A DNA stretch of 28,229 nucleotides, taken from JACVRU01 sp040905885 (lineage in GTDB: Bacteria; Actinomycetota; Thermoleophilia; Gaiellales; Gaiellaceae). The notes beneath the pieces are model-generated. The model searched no databases. It had not been told where the DNA came from and worked only from the letters and a program-made list of their open reading frames with translations. The stretch covers positions 1 through 28,229 of the forward strand of contig JBBDQR010000103.1 of NCBI GenBank assembly GCA_040905885.1, written 5' to 3'. Made by a program: the position numbers and the translations under genes. Positions 6,149-13,812 of the stretch are shown here, piece after piece (positions within the stretch are counted from its first letter, which is position 1; each line of letters starts with the position of its first letter).

Positions 6149-6955
6149 TCAGCGATTCCCTGCGAGTGAAGCTTCACACACCGTGAGGACGGCGTTCAAC
6201 TTCTCGTCCCCGAGGAGCGTATCGAGCTTGTCTGCGTAGCCGTCGACCTGGACGTCAACGCTCAGGCAGCCGCGTACCTTCCCGCGGACGCGAAGCGGTA
6301 CCGCGAGCACCGCGCGGTAGCGGCGGGCCCGCTTGAACTCGCGCCAGGTGAGCCCGAACCGCTCGCGATGCGGGATCTCGTAGAAGACTCGCTCGGTACG
6401 GCCGCGCTCAATGAGATTCTGGACGTTCGCCACGAGAGGATCGTCCTCCTCCCAGGCGAGCCCGATCGCGCCCTTGCCGCGTCGCCAGAGGACGTGTGTC
6501 GGCCGCCGCGGCTCGATGATGAATGTCGCCCGGCGCTCTAGGTACCGGAACCCGTAGAAGCCACGCACGCCCCAGACATGGACGCCAACGTCCTTCATGT
6601 CGATGCCCAGGACTTCTACGGCGCGATGCCACGCTGCGCGGCAGCTCTCGTACAGCTCGTCGTTCTTGTCGGCCTTCTTCAGCGTCTTCGCGTAGCCGAT
6701 GAAGACCGCGAGGGTGCCGATCAACGCGGCGATGCCCGTTCCAACGAGCAGTCCGCCGAGCGGTTCGGTGATCGCCCACGCCTCCGCCGAGGGAGCGTCG
6801 CGCGACTCGAGGAGCTGTAGGACGCCGTAGCCAACCGCGATCGTTCCGACGCCGAGAGACCCCGGAAGGAGGAGCCTCCGTCCGACGCGCACGAGCGTCT
6901 GATGCAGGCGGATTCCGCCGACGCTGACGCGGTCACGGATCGCCCGGCCTTCCAC
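6149..6955 (-). CDS. two-helix membrane protein with GAF-like C-terminal domain (268 aa)
   Basis: A 268-aa protein. A basic N-terminus precedes two predicted membrane helices at about 28-48 and 67-89; a soluble domain follows. The C-terminal half has the look of a GAF-type sensor: a strand FIIEPRRPTHVLW, an exposed helix, then YRAVLAVPLRVRGKVRGCLSVDV, which resembles the GAF core where regulators read fit-for-purpose ligands. This suggests a membrane-anchored cytoplasmic sensor; no output domain is attached. The GTG at 6955 is the furthest upstream start; an AAAGAT box 9 nt before it and a TTGACG 17 nt further up could form a promoter. The small basic gene follows 18 nt downstream. The GAF call is from pattern only. 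Confidence 0.6.
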   Translation of the reverse strand: MEGRAIRDRVSVGGIRLHQTLVRVGRRLLLPGSLGVGTIAVGYGVLQLLESRDAPSAEAWAITEPLGGLLVGTGIAALIGTLAVFIGYAKTLKKADKNDELYESCRAAWHRAVEVLGIDMKDVGVHVWGVRGFYGFRYLERRATFIIEPRRPTHVLWRRGKGAIGLAWEEDDPLVANVQNLIERGRTERVFYEIPHRERFGLTWREFKRARRYRAVLAVPLRVRGKVRGCLSVDVQVDGYADKLDTLLGDEKLNAVLTVCEASLAGNR

Positions 6956-7112
6956 GACCGCACGATCTTTGCCTAGTGGCAGCTAGTCGTCAACGCGGGG
7001 CCGTACCCTCCGCGTGGCAGTGCGGGGCGGTGCCCATCTGCTCGTTTACCGGCGGCTGAGCAGCTAACGCTCGAAGCCGAGAGCCAGGAGCTGCCTGAGC
7101 TTCAGCGAAGCG

Positions 7113-7865
7113 TCAGTCGAACCCCTCGCCGTACGCCACGGTCGGCTCTTCGGCGTGGCCGGCGAAGATCGCGAGACCGACTGGGAGACGCGGCTCGGTG
7201 TCAGCGCGGCGGCGGATGAAGAGCTGCGTCCGGTGCATCTGCTCGCCCCCGACGTCGGTGTACGCGACCTCGACGTAGAAGGCTGTGAGGCGGTCCGTGT
7301 GCGAGACGCGGAACTGCAACCGCGCGAACTCGCCCGGCGGGATGACCGTTCGTGACGCCTTCCCCTGGCGATGCACGCCGCCGCGCTCCTGGAAGTAGCT
7401 TGGGTGCGGAGTCGTTAGGACCGCGATGCCCGGACCGAGGTTGCGAACCGGGACGCTGAGCAGGTGGTCGAACTCGGCCCACTCGACGTTGAGGTAGACC
7501 TCGCCGGGCTCAGCCTCGAACGGGCTAAGAGGGTCGTCGGGCACTCCGAGCGTGGCGAACGAGAACCGCTCGCTCTCGGAGGTCTGGCCGGGCGGGACGT
7601 CGACGACGACGGGGAGAAGGCCAGCGGCCCGCTGTCGGTTCGCGATGTCGACGGCAGCCTCGGCCGCTTCCACCGAGCGCTCGGTCGCGAGGACCGACCG
7701 CTCGGTCACCTGGACGAGCTTCGCGGATGACCGCGCCTGCCAGTACGCCGCCGCCGCAAGAGCGAACGTGACGAGGGCGAGTCCACCCGTGGTAATCGCG
7801 AGCGCCTTCTCCCAGCCGCTTTGCGCGAGCGGGTGCGCGAGCAAGACGAAGACGCTCGCGCTCAT
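7113..7865 (-). CDS. membrane-anchored hypothetical protein (250 aa)
   Basis: I do not recognise a named family. Residues about 20-41 (ALAITTGGLALVTFALAAAAYW) form one membrane helix. It is followed by a coiled-coil-like helix with repeated TERSV and EAAEAAVDIA segments. From about 85 on there is a beta-rich domain (VEWAEFDHLLSVPVRNLGPGIAVL ... FYVEVAYTDVGG) of the immunoglobulin-like type seen in many uncharacterised actinobacterial proteins. The ATG at 7865 is chosen because it overlaps the stop of the upstream gene as ATGA; the frame stays open further upstream inside that gene. It probably forms a membrane complex with the product of the coupled gene. A 247-bp gap including 6956-7112 separates it from the 2TM/GAF-like gene's coding part. 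Confidence 0.65.
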   Translation of the reverse strand: MSASVFVLLAHPLAQSGWEKALAITTGGLALVTFALAAAAYWQARSSAKLVQVTERSVLATERSVEAAEAAVDIANRQRAAGLLPVVVDVPPGQTSESERFSFATLGVPDDPLSPFEAEPGEVYLNVEWAEFDHLLSVPVRNLGPGIAVLTTPHPSYFQERGGVHRQGKASRTVIPPGEFARLQFRVSHTDRLTAFYVEVAYTDVGGEQMHRTQLFIRRRADTEPRLPVGLAIFAGHAEEPTVAYGEGFD

Positions 7866-8581
7866 GCGGGACGGGCGGGGCGCAGTCCGAGCAACTGCCG
7901 CGCGGAGCCCGAAACGATCGCGGCACGTGCGGCCCGGCTGAAGTCGGCAAGCCGGTCGCTCGACCTCTCGAGGAACGAGCGCGTCGTCTCCCACATCGCG
8001 TTGGCGCCAACCTCGGTCAGGTCGTCGGCCTGCATGACGCGCACGAGCGCCTCGCCGACCGTCCTGATCGCCGTTTCGGCATGGCCGGCCGACTCGGAAT
8101 TCACGCCGAATAGGAGTGCGATTCTCGGCCGCGCTGCCGACGCCGCGCGGAAAGCCGCGGTCGCCTCACGTCGCCGCTCCTCGACCTCCTCGCGCATCTT
8201 CTCTCGCAGCTCGTCGCTCATGGGCCGGCCCGCCACGAGCGCCGCCGGCGCGACCTTGACGAGGGCAGCATGGATCGTCTCCTCGGCAGCGGTGAAGGCG
8301 CGCACGAACTCATCGGCCGCCTCCAGCATCCGCGAGCGCAGCTCCGCCTCGCGCTCGTACGAAATGCGGAGGATCGTAGAGAGGAGCGTGCCGACGACGC
8401 CGCCGCCGAGCGCGGAGACCAGCGCGATGAGCCAGTCGGGCAAGTCGGGCGAGGACCCTACCGCGGGATCCGGAGCTCCGCGCGCACGGCCGTCTTGAGG
8501 GCGGCGCCGGTGCTTACGCGAGCGACCTCGACAGATCGAAGCCTCGACGACGCCGACCTCGTCCCCGCTTGAACTGTCCAT
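7862..8581 (-). CDS. membrane-anchored helical hypothetical protein (about 239 aa)
   Basis: No family is recognised. A basic N-terminal region (RGRSRKHRRR) is followed by one membrane helix at about 49-72 (DWLIALVSALGGGVVGTLLS). The rest is a long, charged, probably helical-bundle domain (EREAELRSRMLEAADEFVRAF..., SDELREKMREEVEERRREA). The start is unsure: ATG 8581, ATG 8596 and GTG 8617 are all in frame. ATG 8581 lies within a 21-bp palindrome (8572-8592) and a second palindrome lies at 8600-8618, so the promoter and start are probably under repressor control. The TGA stop overlaps the next ATG, which couples it to the 250-aa membrane protein. The two may act together at the membrane, but the function is unknown. 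Confidence 0.6.
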   Translation of the reverse strand: MDSSSGDEVGVVEASICRGRSRKHRRRPQDGRARGAPDPAVGSSPDLPDWLIALVSALGGGVVGTLLSTILRISYEREAELRSRMLEAADEFVRAFTAAEETIHAALVKVAPAALVAGRPMSDELREKMREEVEERRREATAAFRAASAARPRIALLFGVNSESAGHAETAIRTVGEALVRVMQADDLTEVGANAMWETTRSFLERSSDRLADFSRAARAAIVSGSARQLLGLRPARPA

Positions 8582-8592
8582 CCTGGACAGTT
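8572..8592. promoter_or_regulatory. operator-like palindrome P1
   Basis: Perfect 9-bp arms AACTGTCCA and TGGACAGTT flank a 3-nt centre (tcc). It overlaps the candidate ATG at 8581 of the leftward membrane-protein gene. The geometry (21 bp, 3-nt centre) is shared with the palindrome at 8659-8679. Confidence 0.5.
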
Positions 8593-8599
8593 TCATCAA

Positions 8600-8618
8600 G
8601 GTGGATGGGCTATCCACC
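8600..8618. promoter_or_regulatory. operator-like palindrome P2
   Basis: Arms GGTGGAT and ATCCACC (7 bp, perfect) flank a 5-nt centre, gggct. Its centre lies 27 bp from that of P1, and its outer half GGTGGA...TCCACC matches P4. Confidence 0.4.
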
Positions 8619-8658
8619 AGGGGCGGCGGCGACAGCCGGTGCCCGCTCGCGCGGCGTT

Positions 8659-8679
8659 AACTGGAAACACTTTCCAGTT
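8659..8679. promoter_or_regulatory. operator-like palindrome P3
   Basis: Perfect 9-bp arms AACTGGAAA and TTTCCAGTT flank a 3-nt centre (cac). It lies upstream of both the rightward zinc-finger gene (start 8722) and the leftward membrane-protein gene, so it could control either. Confidence 0.5.
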
Positions 8680-8721
8680 GCCCGCCAGCGACCCGTGCGA
8701 CTGAGGCCGATAGTCGTGACG

Positions 8722-8850
8722 ATGCAGAAGGAGACTCCCGACCGCGGCTGCCGCGTCTGCGGTGCCGACCTCGACGAGCTTGGACTTCGTCCCCAGGCTC
8801 GCTACTGCTCCCGCGCTCACCGGATCCAGGGATGCCGACGTCGGCGCTAG
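8722..8850 (+). CDS. small zinc-finger protein (42 aa)
   Basis: A 42-aa protein, MQKETPDRGCRVCGADLDEL continuing to RYCSRAHRIQGCRRRR. The CxxC pair (CRVC) and the C-x3-H pair (YCSRAH) 16-20 residues later form a likely treble-clef or zinc-ribbon site, followed by an arginine-rich tail. Small proteins of the form CxVCG...RYCS..HR are common on actinobacterial integrated elements, often near the integrase, and are presumed to bind nucleic acid. The ATG at 8722 has no clear RBS; a GTG at 8716 in the same frame adds two codons. It lies between palindromes P3 and P4 and upstream of the integrase remnant, as expected for an excisionase- or regulator-like gene, but that role is inferred. Confidence 0.55.
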   Translation: MQKETPDRGCRVCGADLDELGLRPQARYCSRAHRIQGCRRRR

Positions 8851-8950
8851 GGCGTCGATGAAGCCTTCGCGCAGACGCCGGCCGGCGGGGCCCTCTCTCG
8901 CTTCGATCGCAGGCGCTCCTCGATGAGATGAGAGCGCACCTTGAGCGCCA

Positions 8951-8969
8951 GGTGGAAAGTGTTTCCACC
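8951..8969. promoter_or_regulatory. operator-like palindrome P4
   Basis: Perfect 8-bp arms GGTGGAAA and TTTCCACC flank a 3-nt centre (gtg). It lies in the 170-bp gap between the zinc-finger gene and the integrase remnant, which otherwise holds nothing recognisable. The core GTGGAA...TTCCAC also occurs in the palindrome at 18827-18862. Confidence 0.45.
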
Positions 8970-9020
8970 ATCTCGCCTACGTCGCGACGGATTCTCGCAG
9001 CGCGCCGATAAGCCCCACCC

Positions 9021-9635
9021 GTGTACGAGCGGATGGTCGGCGGAGCGATCGACAGCTTCCGTCGTCCCCAACCCGCACCCGTCCACGTCTCCCGGCGCTA
9101 CTTCGCCGGCCGCGTCGGCCCGCCGAAGACCCGCTACGGCCGCCGCCGGCTCCGTCTCACCCCGGAACTCGCGCGCGCGCTCTGGCGCCTCCGCGCCGAC
9201 ACGCGCGCCGGCGACGACGAGCTCGTCTTCACGAACCTGAGCGGCGGCCGCGTCGACGCGTCGAACCTGATGCGGGACGTGCTCAAGCCGGCCGCCGTCG
9301 AGGCCGGCCTCGGCGAGTGGGTACGCCAGGGGAGGAAGCTCCGGGCGGACAGCTGGGTCGGCTTCCATACCTTCCGGCACACGTGCGCGACGATCCTCTT
9401 CCGCCGCGGCTGGAACGCCGTCCAGGTGCAGCGGTGGCTCGGCCACCACAAGCCGAGCTTCACCCTCGACACCTACGTCCACCTGCTCGACGACGACGTG
9501 CCCGAGCCCGCCTTCTTCAACGAGTTCACCGCCGCCGGTGACCAGCACGGTGACCACTACGAGCCGAAACCGGCCGAGACGCCTGACGCCGCGGAGGCCG
9601 GAATCCCCCTTGCTTCCACCGGAAGCGCCAGCTAG
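9021..9635 (+). pseudogene. tyrosine recombinase/integrase, C-terminal remnant
   Basis: The frame keeps the C-terminal part of a phage-type integrase. Visible are the beta-hairpin lysine segment VGPPKTRYGRRRLRLTPEL, the box HTFRHTCATILFRRG with H-x-x-R, the WLGHH segment, and the nucleophile context FTLDTYVHLLDD. The first catalytic arginine (usually in a TGLRxGE-type motif), the core-binding domain and the arm-binding N-terminus are missing; integrase similarity begins only near 9085. The first roughly 20 residues from GTG 9021 do not resemble an integrase. It sits 28 bp from the right att repeat, in the expected place. I judge it inactive, so the island is probably stranded unless a helper recombinase acts on it. 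Confidence 0.85.
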
Positions 9636-9663
9636 GCCGAGACAGGCCGAAACGGCGACGGCA

Positions 9664-9707
9664 ACTCTTAATCCCAAGGTCGAAGGTTCGAATCCTTCAC
9701 GGCCCAT
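9664..9707 (+). repeat. right attachment-site repeat of the island
   Basis: An exact 44-bp copy of 4338-4381, the 3' half of tRNA-Lys plus one base. There is no 5' half here, so it is not a functional tRNA gene. It marks the right boundary of the island; host sequence resumes at 9708. Confidence 0.9.
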
Positions 9708-9745
9708 GATCAGGCCCCGGGGCGGACGAATCGAGCGTGAGAGCG

Positions 9746-9779
9746 TACTATCCGACTGCTCGGGACGTCCGTCCCGAGC
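9746..9779 (+). promoter_or_regulatory. -10-like box and palindrome upstream of the histidine kinase
   Basis: TACTAT (9746-9751) fits a TANNNT -10. It is followed at once by a perfect 10-bp inverted repeat, GCTCGGGACG and CGTCCCGAGC with a 2-nt centre (9758-9779), which would cover the transcription start. A GAGGAG lies further on before ATG 9806. The layout suggests an operator, or a 5' hairpin in the leader. Confidence 0.45.
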
Positions 9780-9805
9780 GTTGAGTCAGAGGAGCTTCGG
9801 GGGGC

Positions 9806-12800
9806 ATGACGGAGATCGGGTCGGAGCGTTTCTCGTCGCAGGAAGAGGAGCTGCGCGACCGCCTGCGCGAGCTGGCCGCGGTCTACCGGATGGCCGAGAC
9901 GGCCGTGGCCGCCGACGACCTGGAAGCCATCCTCGACGAGTCCGTCGAGACACTGATCGAGGCTTTCGGCGTCGACCGCGCGTCCGTCCTCCTCTACGAC
10001 GACGAGCACGTGATGCGCTTCCGCGCCTGGCGGGGGCTGTCCGACGGGTACCGGGGGGCGGTCGAGGGCCATTCGCCCTGGACCGGCGAGGAGCGGGAGT
10101 TCGCGCCCATCGCCGTCGCCGACGTCAACGACGAGCCCACCATCGACGAGGAGTTGCGCAGCACGATCGCCCGCGAGGGGATCCGCTCGCTCGCCTTCGT
10201 CCCGCTCGTCCACCGTCGCGAGCTGCTCGGCAAGTTCACGCTCTACCACGACGAGGTCCACGACTTCACGGCCGCGGAGCTGAAGCTCGCGCAGACGATC
10301 GCCAGCACGGTCGCCACCGCCGCCGAGCGCGCGCGGGCGGAGCAGGCGCTGCGCGAGTCGAGCCGGCGGCTCGACGTCGTCTTCCGCCGCGTCGCGGACG
10401 GGCTGACCGTCCAGGACCCCACCGGCAAGCTCGTCTTCGCCAACGACGCCGCGGCGCGCATGGCCGGGTACTCGTCCGCGGAGGAGCTGCTCGCCACGCC
10501 GGTCGGGGAGACTCTCGACCGCTTCCAGCTGCTCGACGAGCACGGCGCGCCGCTCACTCCCGACGACCTGCCCGGTCGCCTCGCGCTGCGCGGCATCGAC
10601 GTCGGCCCGCGGCTCGTCGGCTGGCGCACCAGGGAGACCGGGGACGAGCGCTGGTCGCTCGTCAGCGCCACGCCTGTGCACGACGAGGACGGCCGGCTCG
10701 AGCTGGTGATCAACATCATCCGCGACGTCACCGACCGCAGGCGCCAGGAGCAGCGGCTCTCGGTCCTCGCGCGCGCGGGCGAGGTGCTCGCCGAGTCGCT
10801 CGACGTCGAGCGGACGCTCGCCGAGGTGGCGCGGTTGTCCGTCCCCGCCGTGGGCGACTGGTGCATGGTCTACGTGCAGGAGCCGGACGGGCAGATCCGG
10901 CGGATGGCGATCGAGCACTTCGCGGGCCGCGGGGCCGAGGTGCTGGCCCGCCTGGAGAGTCACGACTTCCGGCCGGACGCCGAGGTCGGCGTGCCGGCGG
11001 TGATCCGGACCGGGGCCTCCGAGCTGCATCCGGTCGCGGACTCGGCGCTCGTCGCGGCCGACGTCGTCGACGGGGAGCGGCTCGCGGCGGAGCTCGAGGA
11101 GCTCGACATCCGCTCCTGGATGTGCGTGCCGCTGACAGCCCGCGCGCGGACGTTCGGGGCGATGGCCTTCCTCGCGACGGAGTCGGGCCGCCGCTTCGAC
11201 GCCGAGGACCTCGCCGTCGCGGAGGAGCTCGCGCGCCGCGCGGCCGTCGCGATCGACAACGCCCGCCTCTACCAGGAGGCGCAGCGATCGCTTGCGCAGC
11301 TCGACGCGATCCTCGCCTCCGCCCCGACGGCGATCGGCTTCTGGGACCGCGAGATCCGGTACGTGCGCGTCAACGACGCGCTGGCGCGCCTGAACGAGCT
11401 GCCGGCCGAGGAGCACGTCGGCAAGACGCTCTGGGATGTCGTGCCCGATCTCGCCCCGGTGCTCGAGCCCGTCTACCGCGGCGTGGTCGAGAGCGGCGCC
11501 CCGCTCGTCCGCCACGAGGCGTCCACCGACCTCGGCGCGCACCGGCTCGGAGACGACCGGCACTGGCTCTCGAGCTACTTCCCCGTGAACACGGAGGACG
11601 GCGAGGTGCTCGGCGTCGGGGCGGTGATCATGGAGATCACCGAGCGGAAGCAGGCCGAGGACACGGCCGCCGCCCGCGCCCGCCAGCAGTCCGACGTCGC
11701 CCAGCTCGGCCAGCTCGCCCTCGCCGGCGCGGACCTGACCGCGCTGGCCGGCCAGGCGGCGGAGCGGATCGTCGCCACCCTCGGCGCCGACTTCGTCGAG
11801 GTCATCGAGCTGCTCCCCGACGGGAAGCTGCTGCTCTTCGAGGGGCGGGGCTGGCGCAAGGGCCTCGTCGGCTCCACGACGGTGCCCGGGGGCAAGGGCT
11901 CGCAGGCCGGGTTCACGCTGGAGGCGCGGGACCCGGTGAACGTCGAGGACCTGACCGCCGAACGGCGGTTCACCCCCTCGCCCCTCCTCCGCGAGCACGG
12001 TGTCGCGAGCGGGCTCACGGTCGTCATCCCGGGGCCCGAGCAGCCGTTCGGCGTGCTCGGGGCGCACACCGCCGAGCGCCGTGCCTTCACGGTGGACGAC
12101 GTCACCTACGTCCAGGCGGTCGCGAACGTGCTCGGGGCCGCCGTCCAGCGGCAGCGGCTCGCCGAGGGCGAGCAGCGCGCGCGGGAGCGACTCACGTTCC
12201 TCGTCGAGGCGAGCCGCCTGCTCGCGGCCTCCCTCGACTACGAGCAGACGCTCCAGGCGGTGGCCGACCTCGCGGGGACGCAGATCGCCGACTGGATCTC
12301 GGTCTACCTCACCGACGAGCAGGGGGAGGTCAGGCGCATCATCGGCCGCCATCCGGACCCCGAGCAGGACGCGCTCGTCGCGGAGATCACGGAGCGCTAC
12401 GCGATCCCCGTGGACGAGAGCCACCCCGTCTACCACGTGATCCGCGACGGCGAGTCCCGGCTGACCCCCGAGGTGGACGACGAGCTGCTCGCCTCCGTCG
12501 CTGTGGACGGCCGGCACCTGGAGCTCCTCAAGCGGCTCGGGATCCGCTCGGGGATCATGGTTCCGATCCCGCTCGGAAGCGAGACGGTGGGCGCGATCGG
12601 CTTCATTCGCTCCCAGGACCCGCCCTACACGGACGACGACGTGGGGCTCGCCGAGGAGCTCGCACGCCGCGCCGGCCTCGCGATCGAGAACGCCCGCCTC
12701 TTCCGGGCGGCCGAGTTGGCGCGGCAGGAGGCGGAGGCGCGGGCGGAGTCGGCTCAGACGCTCGAGTTCGTCGGCGACGGCGTCTTCCTGCTCGACCGGG

Positions 12801-13795
12801 GCGGGGCGGTGCGGCTCTGGAACCCCGCCGCGGAAGGGATCACGGGCCTGCCGGCCGAGTCGGTGGTCGGCCGCCCCGCCTTGGAGGCGATCCCCGGCTG
12901 GGCCGAGCTCGCACCGCGGGTGCCGATCGTCGGCGTCGAGGCCGGCGCGGCCGGCGCCAGGCCGCAGACCCTTCCGCTCGACGTCGACGGCCGCGAGCTG
13001 TGGCTCTCGATCTCGGGGGTCGGGTTCGAGCACGGCACCGTCTTCGCCTTCCGGGACGTGACCGAGGAGCGCGCGGTCGAGAAGCTGAAGAGCGACTTCG
13101 TCTCGACCATCTCCCACGAGCTGCGCACGCCGCTCGCCGCGATCTACGGCGCCGCGCTCACCCTTCGCCGCCACGACATGCCTCCCGACCAGCCCGAGCG
13201 CGCCGAGCTGCTGTCCGTGATCTCCAGCGAGTCGGAGCGGCTCACCCGGATCGTGAACGACATCCTCTGGACGAGCCGGATCGAGTCGGGCGGGCTCCAG
13301 GTGACCGTGGAGGCCTGCGACGGCGGGGAGCTGGCGACCGCGGTCGTCCGGGCCGCCGAGGTGCAGCTGCCACACAACCTCACGCTCCGCCTCGAGGTGC
13401 CGGGCGGCCTGCCCCGCGTGCTGGCGGACGCGGACAAGGTGCGCCAGGTGCTCTCGAACCTCGTCGAGAACGCGATCAAGTACTCCCCCGACGGCGGGAC
13501 CGTCGAGCTCCGCGTCGAGCCGGTCGGCGAGCGGATCCGCTTCGTCGTGTGCGACGACGGGCTGGGGATCCCCGCGCAGGAGCAGGAGCGGATCTTCGAG
13601 AAGTTCTACCGCCTCGACCCGAACCTCACCCGGGGCGTGGGCGGCACCGGCCTCGGGCTCTACATCTGCCGCGAGCTGGTCGCCAGGATGGGCGGCACGA
13701 TCCGCGTCGAGGCGTCGGCCCAGGGGCAGGGCTCGACCTTCGCCGTTGAGCTCCCGGCCGCCGGTGACGTGCTGCTACACGGCCTCGGCGCCTGA
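9806..13795 (+). CDS. multi-GAF/PAS sensor histidine kinase (1329 aa)
   Basis: A soluble hybrid-free histidine kinase with no membrane segment. Domain order, by pattern: GAF (about 25-180), PAS (185-315), GAF (318-492), PAS (493-615), GAF (620-785), GAF (790-965), PAS (980-1085), then HisKA with SHELRTPL and phospho-acceptor His1104. The HATPase_c domain carries NLVENAIKYS, DDGLGIP, FEKFYR and GGTGLGLYI. The second and fourth GAF domains share the opening L..A...LA.SLD...TL..VA.L...ADW, which points to internal duplication. It should sense cytoplasmic small ligands, redox or light cues and phosphorylate a response regulator; none is encoded in the window. Its stop lies only 17 nt from ctaC, so it may co-regulate respiration, but a separate TAGGCT box precedes ctaC. 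ATG 9806 is the first good start. Confidence 0.9.
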   Translation: MTEIGSERFSSQEEELRDRLRELAAVYRMAETAVAADDLEAILDESVETLIEAFGVDRASVLLYDDEHVMRFRAWRGLSDGYRGAVEGHSPWTGEEREFAPIAVADVNDEPTIDEELRSTIAREGIRSLAFVPLVHRRELLGKFTLYHDEVHDFTAAELKLAQTIASTVATAAERARAEQALRESSRRLDVVFRRVADGLTVQDPTGKLVFANDAAARMAGYSSAEELLATPVGETLDRFQLLDEHGAPLTPDDLPGRLALRGIDVGPRLVGWRTRETGDERWSLVSATPVHDEDGRLELVINIIRDVTDRRRQEQRLSVLARAGEVLAESLDVERTLAEVARLSVPAVGDWCMVYVQEPDGQIRRMAIEHFAGRGAEVLARLESHDFRPDAEVGVPAVIRTGASELHPVADSALVAADVVDGERLAAELEELDIRSWMCVPLTARARTFGAMAFLATESGRRFDAEDLAVAEELARRAAVAIDNARLYQEAQRSLAQLDAILASAPTAIGFWDREIRYVRVNDALARLNELPAEEHVGKTLWDVVPDLAPVLEPVYRGVVESGAPLVRHEASTDLGAHRLGDDRHWLSSYFPVNTEDGEVLGVGAVIMEITERKQAEDTAAARARQQSDVAQLGQLALAGADLTALAGQAAERIVATLGADFVEVIELLPDGKLLLFEGRGWRKGLVGSTTVPGGKGSQAGFTLEARDPVNVEDLTAERRFTPSPLLREHGVASGLTVVIPGPEQPFGVLGAHTAERRAFTVDDVTYVQAVANVLGAAVQRQRLAEGEQRARERLTFLVEASRLLAASLDYEQTLQAVADLAGTQIADWISVYLTDEQGEVRRIIGRHPDPEQDALVAEITERYAIPVDESHPVYHVIRDGESRLTPEVDDELLASVAVDGRHLELLKRLGIRSGIMVPIPLGSETVGAIGFIRSQDPPYTDDDVGLAEELARRAGLAIENARLFRAAELARQEAEARAESAQTLEFVGDGVFLLDRGGAVRLWNPAAEGITGLPAESVVGRPALEAIPGWAELAPRVPIVGVEAGAAGARPQTLPLDVDGRELWLSISGVGFEHGTVFAFRDVTEERAVEKLKSDFVSTISHELRTPLAAIYGAALTLRRHDMPPDQPERAELLSVISSESERLTRIVNDILWTSRIESGGLQVTVEACDGGELATAVVRAAEVQLPHNLTLRLEVPGGLPRVLADADKVRQVLSNLVENAIKYSPDGGTVELRVEPVGERIRFVVCDDGLGIPAQEQERIFEKFYRLDPNLTRGVGGTGLGLYICRELVARMGGTIRVEASAQGQGSTFAVELPAAGDVLLHGLGA

Positions 13796-13797
13796 GC

Positions 13798-13803
13798 TAG
13801 GCT
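13798..13803 (+). promoter_or_regulatory. TAGGCT -10-like box before the oxidase operon
   Basis: TAGGCT ends 9 nt before the GTG start of ctaC, which has no Shine-Dalgarno sequence. It fits the leaderless pattern seen elsewhere in the window, so the oxidase operon probably has its own promoter in the 17-bp gap after the kinase gene. Confidence 0.45.
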
Positions 13804-13812
13804 CGCACTCCC

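Noticed and set aside
6956..7112. Possible small gene in the gap between two leftward island genes
   Set aside because: No frame with a start, an RBS and protein-like composition was found; it more likely holds the promoter of the 2TM/GAF-like gene (TTGACG and AAAGAT boxes, weak).
8620..8721. CRISPR-like repeats suggested by recurring TGGAAA/TTTCCA words
   Set aside because: These are separate palindromes of different sequence and spacing, with no repeat-spacer periodicity; no CRISPR array exists in the window.
9664..9707. A second tRNA-Lys gene
   Set aside because: Only the 3' half is present; the acceptor 5' strand and D-arm are absent, so it is an att site.
9710..13375. Very long open frame antisense to the histidine kinase (1221 codons), and another long plus-strand frame at 9538-13749
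   Set aside because: Both are by-products of high GC content over the kinase gene: composition dominated by R, A, G, P, D, L without domains, while the kinase frame has clear GAF, PAS and HATPase motifs.
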